Below, in pieces: positions 35,583 to 46,882 of a DNA stretch of 64,000 nucleotides. The first letter of the stretch is position 1, and each line of letters opens with the position of its first letter. Below the pieces are notes generated by a model. That model was given only the letters and a program-made list of their open reading frames with translations, did no database searches and was not told the origin of the DNA. The position numbers and the translations under genes were made by a program. Source of the DNA: Parascedosporium putredinis (Eukaryota; Ascomycota; Sordariomycetes; Microascales; Microascaceae); assembly GCA_949357655.1 (NCBI GenBank), contig CASHTG010000005.1, positions 1,054,001 through 1,118,000 on the forward strand, given 5' to 3'.

Positions 35583-38500
35583 GCTGCGCGGTATCACACA
35601 AGCAAATCTGCCTTTCGTCGAGGAGGTGGGAAATTACTACAGCTGTGCTCCACAGAAACGCGGTGATGGAGAAAATGGAGAATGTAAGGCGATGAATCTG
35701 GTACTTGGAACCGCGATTCTTCATCCGTCTGCTTTTATACTCGCCATTTTTCGTCTGCTGATAGACTGTCGGTCTATTTGTCTCCATTATTATCCTTGTT
35801 GCGTTTCGAGGGCTGCAGAGTAAGCTTGTCACCCTTTCTTGGAGATCGAGCAAATATTTCGCGGAAGCCATGTGCACGCGGCACCGAGAGCACTTTTGAG
35901 AACATTTTCTCTCGGCCGGAGGAGACGATAGGTTGGATGCGTGAGCAAGTTCCGCCTCCGCTGTGGTGGGTGTGCGAAGGAATGCGCGGGAGGCACCCGG
36001 GAACCCTGAACCGTGTACGGCGGCCGCCCCGGCGGCCTGGGAGGGCGGTGATGGGGGAGGGCTGCTGGAAGGCGACGGTCATACTGCGACCCCGCACTAG
36101 CCTCAACGAGCATCCATTGATGTCCTGGAGCCGTTCTGCGATGATGACATGGTCATCAATTGATGGTTGCTCGCTGGATGGCCAGCGTCCGGTTTTCCTT
36201 ATCCCGACCTCGACGTGCGTCACGCTCAGAACCGCGGTGTATTTCCTCCAAGTCTGGGCAACCGCTCATCATTTTCCCTGCGAATCCTGGCTTGAATTTT
36301 CTACACCGGCTTACCAAGTTGTCACGCCGCTCTGATGCGCTCCACCCTCTTCTGCCTCAGTATTGCACCCCGCAGCTCTCACGTCGGCGACGCGACGGCC
36401 ATTACCATCGTCATCGCCGAGCTTCCTCTCATCTGCTCTTGCCCAGCCGAGGTCAACATCTCAAATACGGGGCATGAGACATCATGCAACCGACTAGCGA
36501 TGCAGGGCCTCGGTGCGCCAGGTTGTTGAGGAGGAGGCCCTATTCACACATTAAGCTCGAGTTGCGGCCCGAGGGTTAAAGAAGTCTAGGTGATGAGACC
36601 TTCAAGGAGCTTGGGAGAATTTAGTCGTTTCACGCATCTCGAAATAACCAATTGATGGACACCATCTAAACAAAGAAATGATATCCATCACCCTTAGAAG
36701 CTCCCAATGAGGTTGCATCGTTGTATATCCCTAAATGCATGCCGAGGCATCCCCCGCACGCTTCAAAACTGCCTCACGAGGTGGCTTATACGTGGCACTC
36801 ACAATGAAGCAGCCCCGCACCGCCCACCCCGCACTGAGAAATGCAAGAGAGGATTCTCGGTGGCTTCATTCTTGCTCGAGGGGGGACGGCCCGGCGGTGG
36901 CCAAGGATGACTCGACGGGAAGTGAGATGACAAGCAATGCAAATGTGAAAAGACCGGGCGACTAAAACGAGTGGCTGGGGCACGAGAATGTGTTGTGCGG
37001 GACCTTGAGACCAAGGTTTAGTTTGTTCTTAGCATCGATTGAATCGGTGGATACGTTTCAAAATCGTCCCGTCCGTTGGGGGAATCTTTTTCCCGGTCTG
37101 CCAAGGGCAATAGGGCAACAGCTGGCTCGAGTCCCCAACATCCCCAAGATGATTACCCCACCAAGCTCAAGAATGCAACGCGATTCTCGCCGCATTTCTC
37201 ATAAGCCTATCATCGAAATAGAATAATGCTCCACGTCTCGTCTCAGGAAAATGTAAAAGGAGGAGAAAGGCATAAAAACTGAATAAAAAAGGTCCTGGCA
37301 TCACACCTTCTGACCTCCTTATGCAGTGTAGCTGCAGCGTCGAAACCTGCTTATTTGGGCAGGACCCAGGAGTTGCCGAGGCAAATCGCCGCACCCATGA
37401 ACAGGGGCTTGGATCTGATTGTTGGAGAATCTGTAGCTGGAGGAGGGCGTGACTGGCCAATGCAACGCTCCACAGCCGCATGCATACTTGATGATTATCA
37501 GGCACCCTTTGATTCTTTTTTCTCCGACATCGTGAAAGCCTGAATGCAGCAAGGCGCCTGCCAAGTCGGAGGCTTGGGGGACGGAGATTTTGACCAAAGA
37601 CTGCCGCCAACTGGTTCCCCATGGGGTTTCCTTGGTGTCCTTGGCTGGCGTCTCAGCCAAGACAAATGAGCACTTTCCATCATGGCCAAGCTTGATTTAC
37701 CTGCGAAGTGAGGGAGGTGTCGATTCTAGGAGTTGCAGAGTTCGATGTTGGGTGAAGCTCGAGATAGAAGATGCTGATTGCAATTTTGAAATTGCCTTAA
37801 GCTGCGATCGGCTAGGGTTCAAACTTGCCTGTAGTAGTCTGTTCCCCGACACGTCAATCCTAATCTCGAGAAGAGCTAGAAGGTCAAGAGGCCAGCAGAA
37901 GAGCGATGCCAAGAGAAAATGGGCGCGTACCGAGGCAGCGGCGGTTGCGTCTGTGGGGCCCCCGCGATCGAACAATCATCTGCCAGGGTCTAAGCTTTTC
38001 CGGGTTAGAGTCGCGAAAAGCGCGCCTGGCAAAGGGGCCCGACAAATAAGGCTTAGATTGAAGAACTGTGGGGAAGGTCCCGGTCCCTTTGAAAATCATC
38101 TTTCGATGGAAAGAAACCCTGCAAAGCGTGCAGAGTCTAATAGACCTGTAATGAGAAAGGAGGGCAAATCTCTATTAGCTTCCATGCTCGTTGCTCTTCC
38201 ATGTTGTCTATCCTGGTCGGTCATGTGTGGCTTTGCTGTCCCTGAGCCTCCCACACCAAATCTTCGATGCCAAGACACATCCTCGGCATCTTTTCTTTAA
38301 TTCGAGTGCGCACCATCGCCTGCAGCAGAGACAGACCCCACAGCTTGGGCGGTGCCTGCATCCATCTCACGCACTTGCAGCATTGATGCCAACTTGGGTT
38401 CAACCCCGCAAATGGGGGCCATTTTCTCGCAAGCTATTCTCGTTCGCGGGTGGCGAACTCGACTTTGTGGGGAAACATGATATTCCATCCTTTCTTCCCA

Positions 38501-39009
38501 GTCGTGGAGGCTGGAAAAGATGGGGAGCTGCAGGGAGACCTGCGAGGCGTTTCTTAGAGTCGCAGATATATCTCCTGCTCGCGTGCCAAGACCGTTTTGG
38601 AAACCCTCGCGAACGATCTCCACGATCGACGACTGGTTGTAGGGAAATAGATCGTGGGGTATGGGGTAACCGCCCCATCGGCCTTACTCCAAGACCCTCT
38701 TCACGATGTTTCAACGGGTCGCGTGCGGCGCTGGCGATCGTCTCGTCTTATAGCAAAACAAAGCTATAGCGAAGGAGGGGCGGGTTATCCGAAGCAATTG
38801 AACAAGGCATATCGTGAGAAGATGAGAAATATAAATAGTCGTCGAGATATCCTCTTTAGATCTCTTAAATTCTTCATCTCTCACGACAACCTCATCCTCA
38901 AGCCTCCTGCCAGCCTTTCCTTCCTGCCAAGCCTTCCCTGCAGCCTACTCTCCTTCTCGCCACCAAGCACCTTCACTTCGCACCCCTTTAACCAAAATCT
39001 CCGGTCAAC
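35583..39009. other. gene-poor stretch of 3.4 kb
   Basis: Several open frames exist (for example 35778-36335 and 37590-38300, both plus). Neither they nor the minus-strand frames show a domain, signal peptide or believable splice pattern. I find no transposase, reverse transcriptase or terminal repeats. The last 200 bp are the cutinase promoter. Confidence 0.45.
38830..38837 (+). promoter_or_regulatory. TATA box of cutinase gene
   Basis: TATAAATA lies about 173 bp upstream of the cutinase ATG. It is followed by a pyrimidine-rich leader (about 38868-38990), the usual fungal core-promoter layout. Confidence 0.55.
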
Positions 39010-39951
39010 ATGAAGTTCTTCTCTCCCATCCTTCTCGCTTCCCTCGCCTTGGCGACTCCCTTGGTCTGCAGGCAGACAAGCGCCAAACCGTTAGCTCCAC
39101 CGCCAACGAGTTCAAGCGCTCGGGTTGCAACGACATCATCTTTGTCTGGGCCCGTGGCTCTACTGAGATTGGCAACATGGTAAGTGCCCTAAATCCTTCT
39201 CAATCCTCTCGTTTTTGCATCCTCTTACCGATGCCGAGTCCCGGCACCCGGCACTGCGTTGAATATTCTCCGGCCCAGGAGACCATCGCGGCTTGAAAAC
39301 GCCTTCTTGGCAAATGGAACCGCAGACATGGCTAATACATATTTCACTCTGTTAGGGTACCGTGGTCGGCCCCCGTCGCCAACAACCTCAAGTCCCAGTT
39401 CCCCGGCAAGGTCCATGTCCAGGGTGTCGATTACGCCGCGCTTCTCTCCACCAACTTCCTTCCCGGTGGTGCTGACCTTGATGGCATCCGCGAGATGAAG
39501 AGCATCATTGGCGACATCACTAGCAAGTGCCCCAACGCTATCATCGTCACCGGTGGCTACTCGTGAGTAATTTCCTGACCACGCCATACTACTCCCCTAC
39601 TCCCCTATTTTCTTTCACCCATACCACATGACCATCAGCTAACCTGCAATCGCGCGCAAACAGCCAAGGTGCCGCCCTCAACCACCGTGCCATTGAGGCT
39701 CTCCCCGCCGCTCAGCAGGCCAAGATCGTCGGTGTCGTCACCTTTGGCGACACCCAGTTCCGCGCCGACGGCGGCAAGATCCCCAACTTCCCCGCCGACA
39801 AGGTCAAGATCATCTGCGCCGCGAACCCCGCGACACCGTCTGCGACGGCAACCTCTCGGCTGCCGTTCTCGCTCCCCATCTCTCCTACGGCGCCAACGCC
39901 AACGAGGGTGCCGCTTTCCTCGCTGGAAAGATCCGCGCTGCCCAGGCTTAA
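39010..39951 (+). CDS. cutinase family serine esterase, secreted
   Basis: This is a secreted alpha/beta-hydrolase of the cutinase / acetylxylan-esterase family, acting on ester bonds of plant polymers. Signal peptide MKFFSPILLASLALAT is followed by a short pro-piece ending in a Kex2-like KR (DKRQT). Then come GCNDIIFVWARGSTE, the nucleophile motif GYSQG, the Asp loop NPGDTVCDG and the His in APHLSYG. Introns lie at 39180-39355 and 39563-39663; the second splits the codon of the catalytic Ser. The frame breaks near 39068 and near 39830, where a G seems missing in the Asp loop. The mature size is about 200 residues, as in known cutinases. All catalytic residues are present when the breaks are ignored. 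Confidence 0.88.
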
Positions 39952-40799
39952 ACGGATCAGGATGTTCACGTGCAGTTCGGGGCGTAGGGCAGGGCAAGCT
40001 ACTACGGTGTGGGTGGTCGCTATTTCTCGGATCGACCCCCGCCGTCGGTTGACATAAGTGTTACAGATGCCCCATGCACTGGAGCATGTTTACAGGCAAG
40101 GGTATGGACAGGAATGGCTAGATGGATAGGTCATTATTCGTGTGTGCTTGTGCAGAGATGCTTGGTCGGTGGTTGCCGGCCAAAGAGGGATAGGCGTGCA
40201 CGTCTGGGTCAGCTGCAGGTTTCTTCAACCGAGGTGGGCTAAGCAGCGCTTGGCTCTCTCGGAGCTTGGCCTCGAAGGTCCCAAAATTTCTTCTCTTCTT
40301 CTATAACAAAATTTATACATCATTATCAGCCCCCACCACTGTTTCATATGCTTTCGGCCGTGACTTTTCTTAATGCTATCCACTGTAATCTTCTTTGAGG
40401 CCCTAGCTGAGAGGTAACCGGTAGAGACCTTTCCGACATATCCAATACTCCACCCACACAACCCATAGGTGTATCGATCTATCTGGGTGTAGGGGATTGT
40501 TCACTGGAATCTACAAGTCTGAAGAGGTATGGGACGAGCTCAAGAGGTGAAAGGCTGGCGCACCTGTAAATTTGATGAGCTGGATGGATCTAGTGAGTTA
40601 TCAATATGAAGGTTAGAAGATGGGAAAGCACATGCACGGGAGGCTGTTAGACGATGATTAAGTACACTCCGTTTCGGAACAAATATGCATGGACTATGTA
40701 TGAAGCTTTCTATAAATAACAATAAGGCGGACACAGCAAACAACGATGGGACGCTAGCCAAGGAGGGCAACCAAATTGAACGAAATCAAAGCCTTGCCT
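39952..40799. other. intergenic, convergent 3' ends
   Basis: This lies between the convergent cutinase and CoA-ligase genes. No coding region is supported. Confidence 0.5.
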
Positions 40800-42450
40800 T
40801 TATTGTCTTCTCCACCTCCTTTCCTCGTCCCGCGCCCACTGCTTCACCAGCTTCCGCACAATCTTGCCGCTCGCCAGCTTGGGCACCTCATCAATAAACT
40901 TGATTCCGCCAGCCAGCCTCTTGTGCTTGGCCACCCTGGCTGCGATCCGATCCTGGATGCTCTTCTCCGTGGTCTTCCCCTCGCGGACGGTTGCAGCACG
41001 ACGTACGCGCGGGGCATCTCGTCCCCGTGGAGCACGATGCCGACGACGGCAGCGTCGGCTACGTCGTCGAGTTCGAGCAGAGCGGCTTCCAGCTCCGCAG
41101 GGGCGACCTGAAGGCCATTGACCTTGATGAGCTCCTTTCTCCGATCCACGATGGTAAACATGTCGTTCTTTTCCACGGCGACATCACCTGTGTGCAGCCA
41201 TCCATCAGTCGTCTTGCTGTCCCTCGTCGCCGCCTCGTTCTTCCAGTACCCTAACATGATTTGGGGTCCTCTCAGAAGAAGCTCGCCGGGCTTTCCGCGC
41301 TCGGTAACTTCCTCGCCGTCCTCGTCAATTAATTTCGCCTCGGTGTTCGGTAGTAGGTGCCCGACGCTTCCCGTGTCATCAGTTACCCAAGACGGCACCA
41401 TGGCCCCTATGCACGTTGTCTCGCTCATCCCCCACGCCTGCACAATGGAGAGGTTAAACCTGCGGCCGACGTCGTTTTGGAGCTCCTTCGAGAGAGGCGC
41501 AGCACCGCAAGCGACGTACGTTACGCTGCTGAGATCGTACTTTGCTGTCTCCGGCCTCTTGGCAAGCATAAGGATGACGGGTGGCACGGTGAGTAACGAG
41601 GTAATGCGGTATCTCTGGATGTAGGCCAGATATGGCACGAACTGAAATTTTTCCATGATGTACACCGGGATGCGTTGCTTGAGCGCGATGCTCACCATCC
41701 ACAGCTGCGAGTAGGCATGGTATAGGGGCAAAAAGTTGATCCAGCGTTCTTGCTTCTGAATCGTTTCCGACGACGTGCCTGGCGCGAAGCGGAGAGCCGT
41801 TGCCTGCGTCGCGTTCGCGACCAGGTTGCTATGGGTAATGCACACGCCTTTGGACAGGCCTGTGGTGCCACTGGAGAAGTTGATGACGGCTACCGCCGAG
41901 AGAGACTTGTCTCCCGTGAGCGGATCCCACCTCCAGTCTCGCGAAGCTTCTTCGCTCGCGAGCAGCGTCGTCCAGTCCGGCACACCATTGATAGGCTTGC
42001 ACGGCTGGCCCGCAAAGAGGTACAGCCGCTCGAGGGGAAGGCCCGCCATCTTGGCGGCGGCGGTCGCGGTCGGCAACGCGCTCGGGTGAACCAAGACGAC
42101 CGCGGCGTCAACCATCTTCATCTGGTAGGCGATCTCTGCCTCTGTAAACGCCGGGTTCGCGCCCGTAAAGCACCGGCTCGAGCCAGCTGCGGCGAGGTAT
42201 ACAACCGGTACATAGAGATGATTGGGCGTTACAATCATCACGGCTCGACCCTGCCCGACGCCGAGGTTGTCCAGGCCGACCGCGAACCTCTTGATTAAAG
42301 TCAGGGCTTGCGCGCCGGACAGGCTATTCGTTGGGTCGGCGGCATCGATCCATTGGGGGCGGTCAGAGACTGGTTCTCCCTCAGGGAAGAGAAAGGAGAG
42401 CACGTTGCATTGGCGGATGTCCACCGGGGGATGGGTGACTTATACGGCAT
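40800..42450 (-). CDS. 4-coumarate-CoA-ligase-like acyl-CoA synthetase
   Basis: This ANL-superfamily ligase of about 545 residues activates an aryl or acyl acid as CoA thioester. The start MPYKSPIP at ATG 42450 is the common N-terminus of fungal 4CL-like enzymes. One frame break links it to VDIRQCNVLSFLFP. Motifs are the P-loop FSSGTTGLSKGV, QAWGMSET, WLHTGDVA, VDRRKELIKVNG and the catalytic Lys in PKLASGKIVRK. A second break near 41000 hides the true C-terminus, which ends RRWRRQ at 40800. I see no C-terminal peroxisomal tripeptide. No intron is needed. The substrate is unknown. It differs from the intron-rich ligase of the NRPS cluster and is 13 kb from that cluster. Confidence 0.85.
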
Positions 42451-43378
42451 GTTGGGAGAGTGGGTATGGCGACTTCAACGGCGAAGGGAGAAGATGAGAG
42501 GGGATGTAAGAGAAAACGGCCCGCTCAAGATTGATCAACGGTGAGGCTCTGCCGTCTTATTTATTTTTCAGGGTCCGGAAGCTTAATGCCTCGGACAAGT
42601 TTTACCCGCGCCGAGAGAAAGGGTGCATGTCGTGTTCGGTTGCCGATCGCGTGGGAGCAATCCCCATGGGGAAACCGTGCAGTGCGCGCAAGCCGGCGGC
42701 GCATACAAATCGGGGTGGTAAAAGCCGGTGGCTCTGGGCGTTTAGTCCCCCTGCCCGTCCCCGCACCGCGCGCAGCGACGATAATACCACTTTCGCCGGA
42801 AGCTGGGGTGGAGCGAGACTTCAGGTTCAGTGTTGACTTATTCAATTACAAGAGATCACTATTCACAATTCGATTGTTCCACTCTATGAAAGGGAGTTGA
42901 GGGGCTAGTCATGCTATGCTTCCTGCACAATTGATTCTTTCCAATTGATCGCTTCACTCTCCAGCTCGGGCTATACTCTAGATTTTAAACTCAATTTAAG
43001 CCAGGCGACGGCCACGGACGAGAGCACGGTGAGCACCAATTCATGCTCAGCGATGATCAATCAGTATTGGCCAATATCCGTAAAATACTATTGTACAACG
43101 CGTGGGACGAGGTAACCTCTATTACCGAAACACCCCAGCTCTGCCACGAGTTTTGGCGAGACTGGATCGAACATGCGTGTTGTGTTGCCATACATGTAGA
43201 GAATAAATGAAAGCTCTCTTAACGATGGGCGCCCCGTTGTGTCGGACGAAAAGCGATTGCAGGGTATAAATACAGGAAGAGAGCACCACCCCTTGGAGAA
43301 CAAGGTCAATTTAATCAGGATCGAGAATATTAGTGCCGTGCCCCTCCCTTCCCGCCCGATCAACGCCAAGCTTTGTAT
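42451..43378. other. intergenic, no gene seen
   Basis: This lies between the start of the CoA ligase and the stop of the Zn2Cys6 gene. It should hold the ligase promoter. Frames at 42541-42900 and 43088-43369 have no recognisable content. Confidence 0.45.
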
Positions 43379-45926
43379 TTACATGATTGAAAATGAGTCA
43401 TCCCACATCCACGCTTGCGCAATGTCAGTGCTTTCGTAGCCAGGAAAATCCCAAACGGTTACCAGCGGTGAGAGCGGTGCCATGCTCACGGGATCCATGA
43501 CAGTGTTGCGATCGACATCGGAGAACCCTTGATACTCGCTCTGGGTAACCAGGCCTGTGTGGGCCGCGAAATGCCCCTCAACGACGGCGTGCGGCACTCC
43601 ATCATCGTCTACGAGACGTGCGTTAGCGCCGGCATCCCCACGGCCCGGGTTGCTGCCCTCGAGAGCGCTCACTCCTCCCTTGAGTAGTTCGCCTCCGATT
43701 ACGTCACGCCCTTCGTTTCCCGGATCCCCGAATTCAACCATATCGAGGCTCACTTCCTCCGTCTTGGGCGCCTCACCATGGGAGAGGAGAGCCTCCGTCT
43801 CCTTGGTAGAGATGAGGCGCAGCATATCGGACCACACCTCGGCAGCCTGTATCCATACCGGCGCTGCCAGTTGCAGCGCCTTCGGGATATGAATCATGCG
43901 CGCAATTGCCAGCTTAGACTCCTGCGCCATGCTCGACAGCGGACTCGACAGTGCCAACATTCCCAGCATCACTCCCGCCGTAAAGCATTGGCTGCCCATG
44001 GTCACGGCCGCTGCGCCTTCAGCCGAGGCCTTCACTAGGTCGGGGTACCGGTTGATGAGGGACGTGCGCAACGACGAGACCCAGCATTGGCGTCGCGCCA
44101 GCTTGAGTATATCCGCCATGCCTTCGTTCACGTTGTTATTCATCGGGTCCGCGGACCGATCTTCGACCACGAAAGGGCGGAAGAGGAGTAGCTGTATATT
44201 GTCGTACACGATTTGTAGGTTTAACGCTTGTAGTGCAAAGATGCGGAAGGTCGGATCGGTCTGTGAATCAGCATCACGGCTCGTAAGTGAGGGAAGTCTC
44301 AGCTCTGGAGGCACCGAGCGCTCCCAGTCCAACAGCTGGCTGTGTATGCGCCGAACCTGCCGGACGATCTCGGCCCAGTCGCGCCGGGCGGTAAAGTAGA
44401 GGTCGCGGGTGATGGGGGCCGCGATGACGTAGAGCCTGGATTTGTATCGGTTATACGAGTGGATCGTGACTGGGAGGTGTGAACCACCCTCTCTCAGCTC
44501 GAGGGTGTCGAAGCCAGGGCATGTGGTCCTGCCGTCGTCGAGGTCGGTGGTTTCGGCAACGTAAAAGTCTTTGTCGGAGAGTACAGCAGGCCGGCCGTAG
44601 GCTTGCGACGTAAACCTGGGGTTCAACATTCATATCTTAGCAACCGCAACTTGATGATTTCAATGTTCCGGGGTGGTTTATGTTTCTTTCGAACCGGTGG
44701 GATTACTTACCCGTCACCCATAAACATGGACCACCACAGTCGCCGTCGAACTTCTCGATCAACGGTCCCCGTCTGGCCCCAATTCGCCTCATTGCTATAC
44801 CCCATTGTCTGCACCGCACGCAGAGTCGTGCCGATCACCACGAAAGCCAGTTTGGTCCGTCGTGTTTGCAAATACTGGATTCCAACCAGGTACGAAAACG
44901 CTATGGACTCGTTCGACATGACTTCCAGCGATGTCAGATACTGCCTCTCCACAGTCTCCAGCAGGTGCGAATACAAGGTGGAAATATCAACCCCGGGGCA
45001 TCTTTCCGCCGCGGCCTTGGGTTTGATGAGTCGAGCGCCATGGAGGAGCAGGACAAAAACAAGCGCGAGGAGAGGTCGCTGGTTCGGATAGGCAAGGCCG
45101 GTTTTTGGATCGGTTTTAGCTCAGCCCGAAGCGTAGGCTCGTGAAACAGGCACATGAACCAATGTACCGAGTCGATGTAGGAATCAATCAACGCGTCGGT
45201 AACCTGCATGCATGGCAAATCCGTGCCCATCAGAGTGGATACTGGGACCAGCGTTCCTGCGTTGCCGCTGTCGCTCGTGGACGGGGTCCCATCGGGTATG
45301 GCGTCGGCGTGCCTCTTCTCATGGGCTGGGTTTTGATTCTTGAATATCTATCAACGGAGAGGTTAGATAGGTCTCCAGATGAGATGCGATTCATCGCGAT
45401 GTGCGAACCTGCTCTACCAGGTGGAACGTGGAGCTACTGCCTTGCCGCCCACCACCTGCGGCAACAGCCGGCAAGCATGACCGGCGTGATGGCTCTCGTG
45501 AGACAATAGTTCTTGCACCGGGGGCACAGCACCGGGCGGCGAAGGACAGCTTTCAGGAGTCACTTTACGAATAGGAGATTTCTCCTGCTCCGTTGCCGAG
45601 TGTGTGGGCGAGCGCACGCGATGGTTCGCCTTCTTGACACGCCTGTTGCTCGAATTAATACGCGCGCATACCAGGTGAGTGGTGATTGCATCAATGCAAA
45701 CATGGTCGGATCTTGCCTTGTCTTTTCTGTAGCTTCGATGCACTCTGCCCCAGCGCGGATGCAGAGCTGGCATGGCCTTTCGTTGTCACACTGCGCGTTG
45801 AATGCAAATGCATGTTAGCAAACCCAGCATGATGGTTGAGCCGGTCCAAGGGAAAAAAGGAAAACCAACCCTGAGTTTCTGACGACGACACCTCGAACAG
45901 GCGTGCCGAACCCGTTTCGTTTCCAT
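43379..45926 (-). CDS. Zn2Cys6 transcription factor with fungal-trans domain (first)
   Basis: This is a zinc-cluster regulator. A 57-nt first exon (45870-45926) encodes METKRVRHACSRCRRQKLR. An intron of 79 nt (45791-45869) then interrupts the zinc cluster, which goes on as CDNERPCQLCIRAGAEC. Together these give C-x2-C-x6-C-x5-C-x2-C-x6-C. A basic linker follows (RRVKKANHRVRS), possibly after another small intron. The middle homology region includes VHWFMCLFHEPTL, and VDREVRRRLWWSMFMGDG is the hallmark of the fungal-trans domain. A long C-terminal part ends AWMWDDSFSIM at 43379. Between about 44630 and 45700 there are further introns or frame breaks that I did not fully resolve. The target is unknown; the neighbouring CoA ligase on the same strand is one candidate. 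Confidence 0.8.
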
Positions 45927-46882
45927 ATCGCGATGTCTGATTGCTCGGTGTCGTGGCTACTCCTAGGAAGCCGGTGGAAGTGGAAAACACCTGCACATCG
46001 GATGTAGGGGGTGGGAGCGCTTGATAAATCGAGCCGGTGGCTGTGACGGGCCCACTCAGCTCGTACCGAGGCCTTCCACTGCACGCACGCTACCCCGGCA
46101 CCCCCGGCGGTACCCCGCGCGGGGAAAGGTTCGCGTCCGTCTCCTTGGGAAGAGCAGAGTTGGAATTATTACACAGGTGCAAGCCCCAAATTTCGGCGAT
46201 TTCAAAGGAGCCTATGCTCGACTTGGTTAGCACAATCCTTCTGGGGGCAGGGGATAGTGGATTTGTGCTTATTACTTCCTCTCCCTTTGGCGGCGCATAT
46301 TATTAGCTCCGCCCTCCCCCAATCCTTCGCAAGAGGAATCTAGTCTCTCGTCTGCCACCCGGTCGAGCTTTCTTGTATAATTCTACACATTCATCAGATT
46401 GGCTTCTATTTGTCGCGGTGCAGAAATTACTTGAACTACTAGCTATCCTCCGACGAAAGGACATCTTCCGTGGTTGAGAAGGGTGATTTCCAGGTCTAGA
46501 CGATGAAAACTATGAGGTGAGGGGTGGTTCGTCATCCCACGTTCAGCACGCCTAGTCGCATTATGATGCTATAAGAGTCATCCAGACACCATTAGCATTA
46601 CCTTCCCCATTCGCCTCTCCAACGCCACTTGATGGGTACATGTACACATGGGAAAATAAACAAGATTCGAACCGGAGCCAAAATCCCTGCCCGCCCGCCC
46701 CCACTTATCCCACGAGTCCCAAATTAGATTAGTTGAAAAACACAAGGGTGAATACCATCTGGTAATCCTAAATGGTCGGTCATCGTGCTGCGTCTTGGGC
46801 CTGAGATATCTAGGATTTCGATCACTGGCATCCGACATTGTAGCCATCTCCAGCAAGCGAGATCATGATCTACCTTTATATT
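45927..46882. other. intergenic, no gene seen
   Basis: Promoter side of the first Zn2Cys6 gene and 3' flank of the second. No coding region is supported. Confidence 0.45.

Noticed and set aside
35778..36335. Frame of 185 codons in the gene-poor stretch
   Set aside because: No recognisable content; Trp- and Arg-rich random-like composition; overlapped by an equally open antisense frame.
37590..38300. Frame of 236 codons in the gene-poor stretch
   Set aside because: No domain or believable promoter; overlapped by other open frames on both strands.
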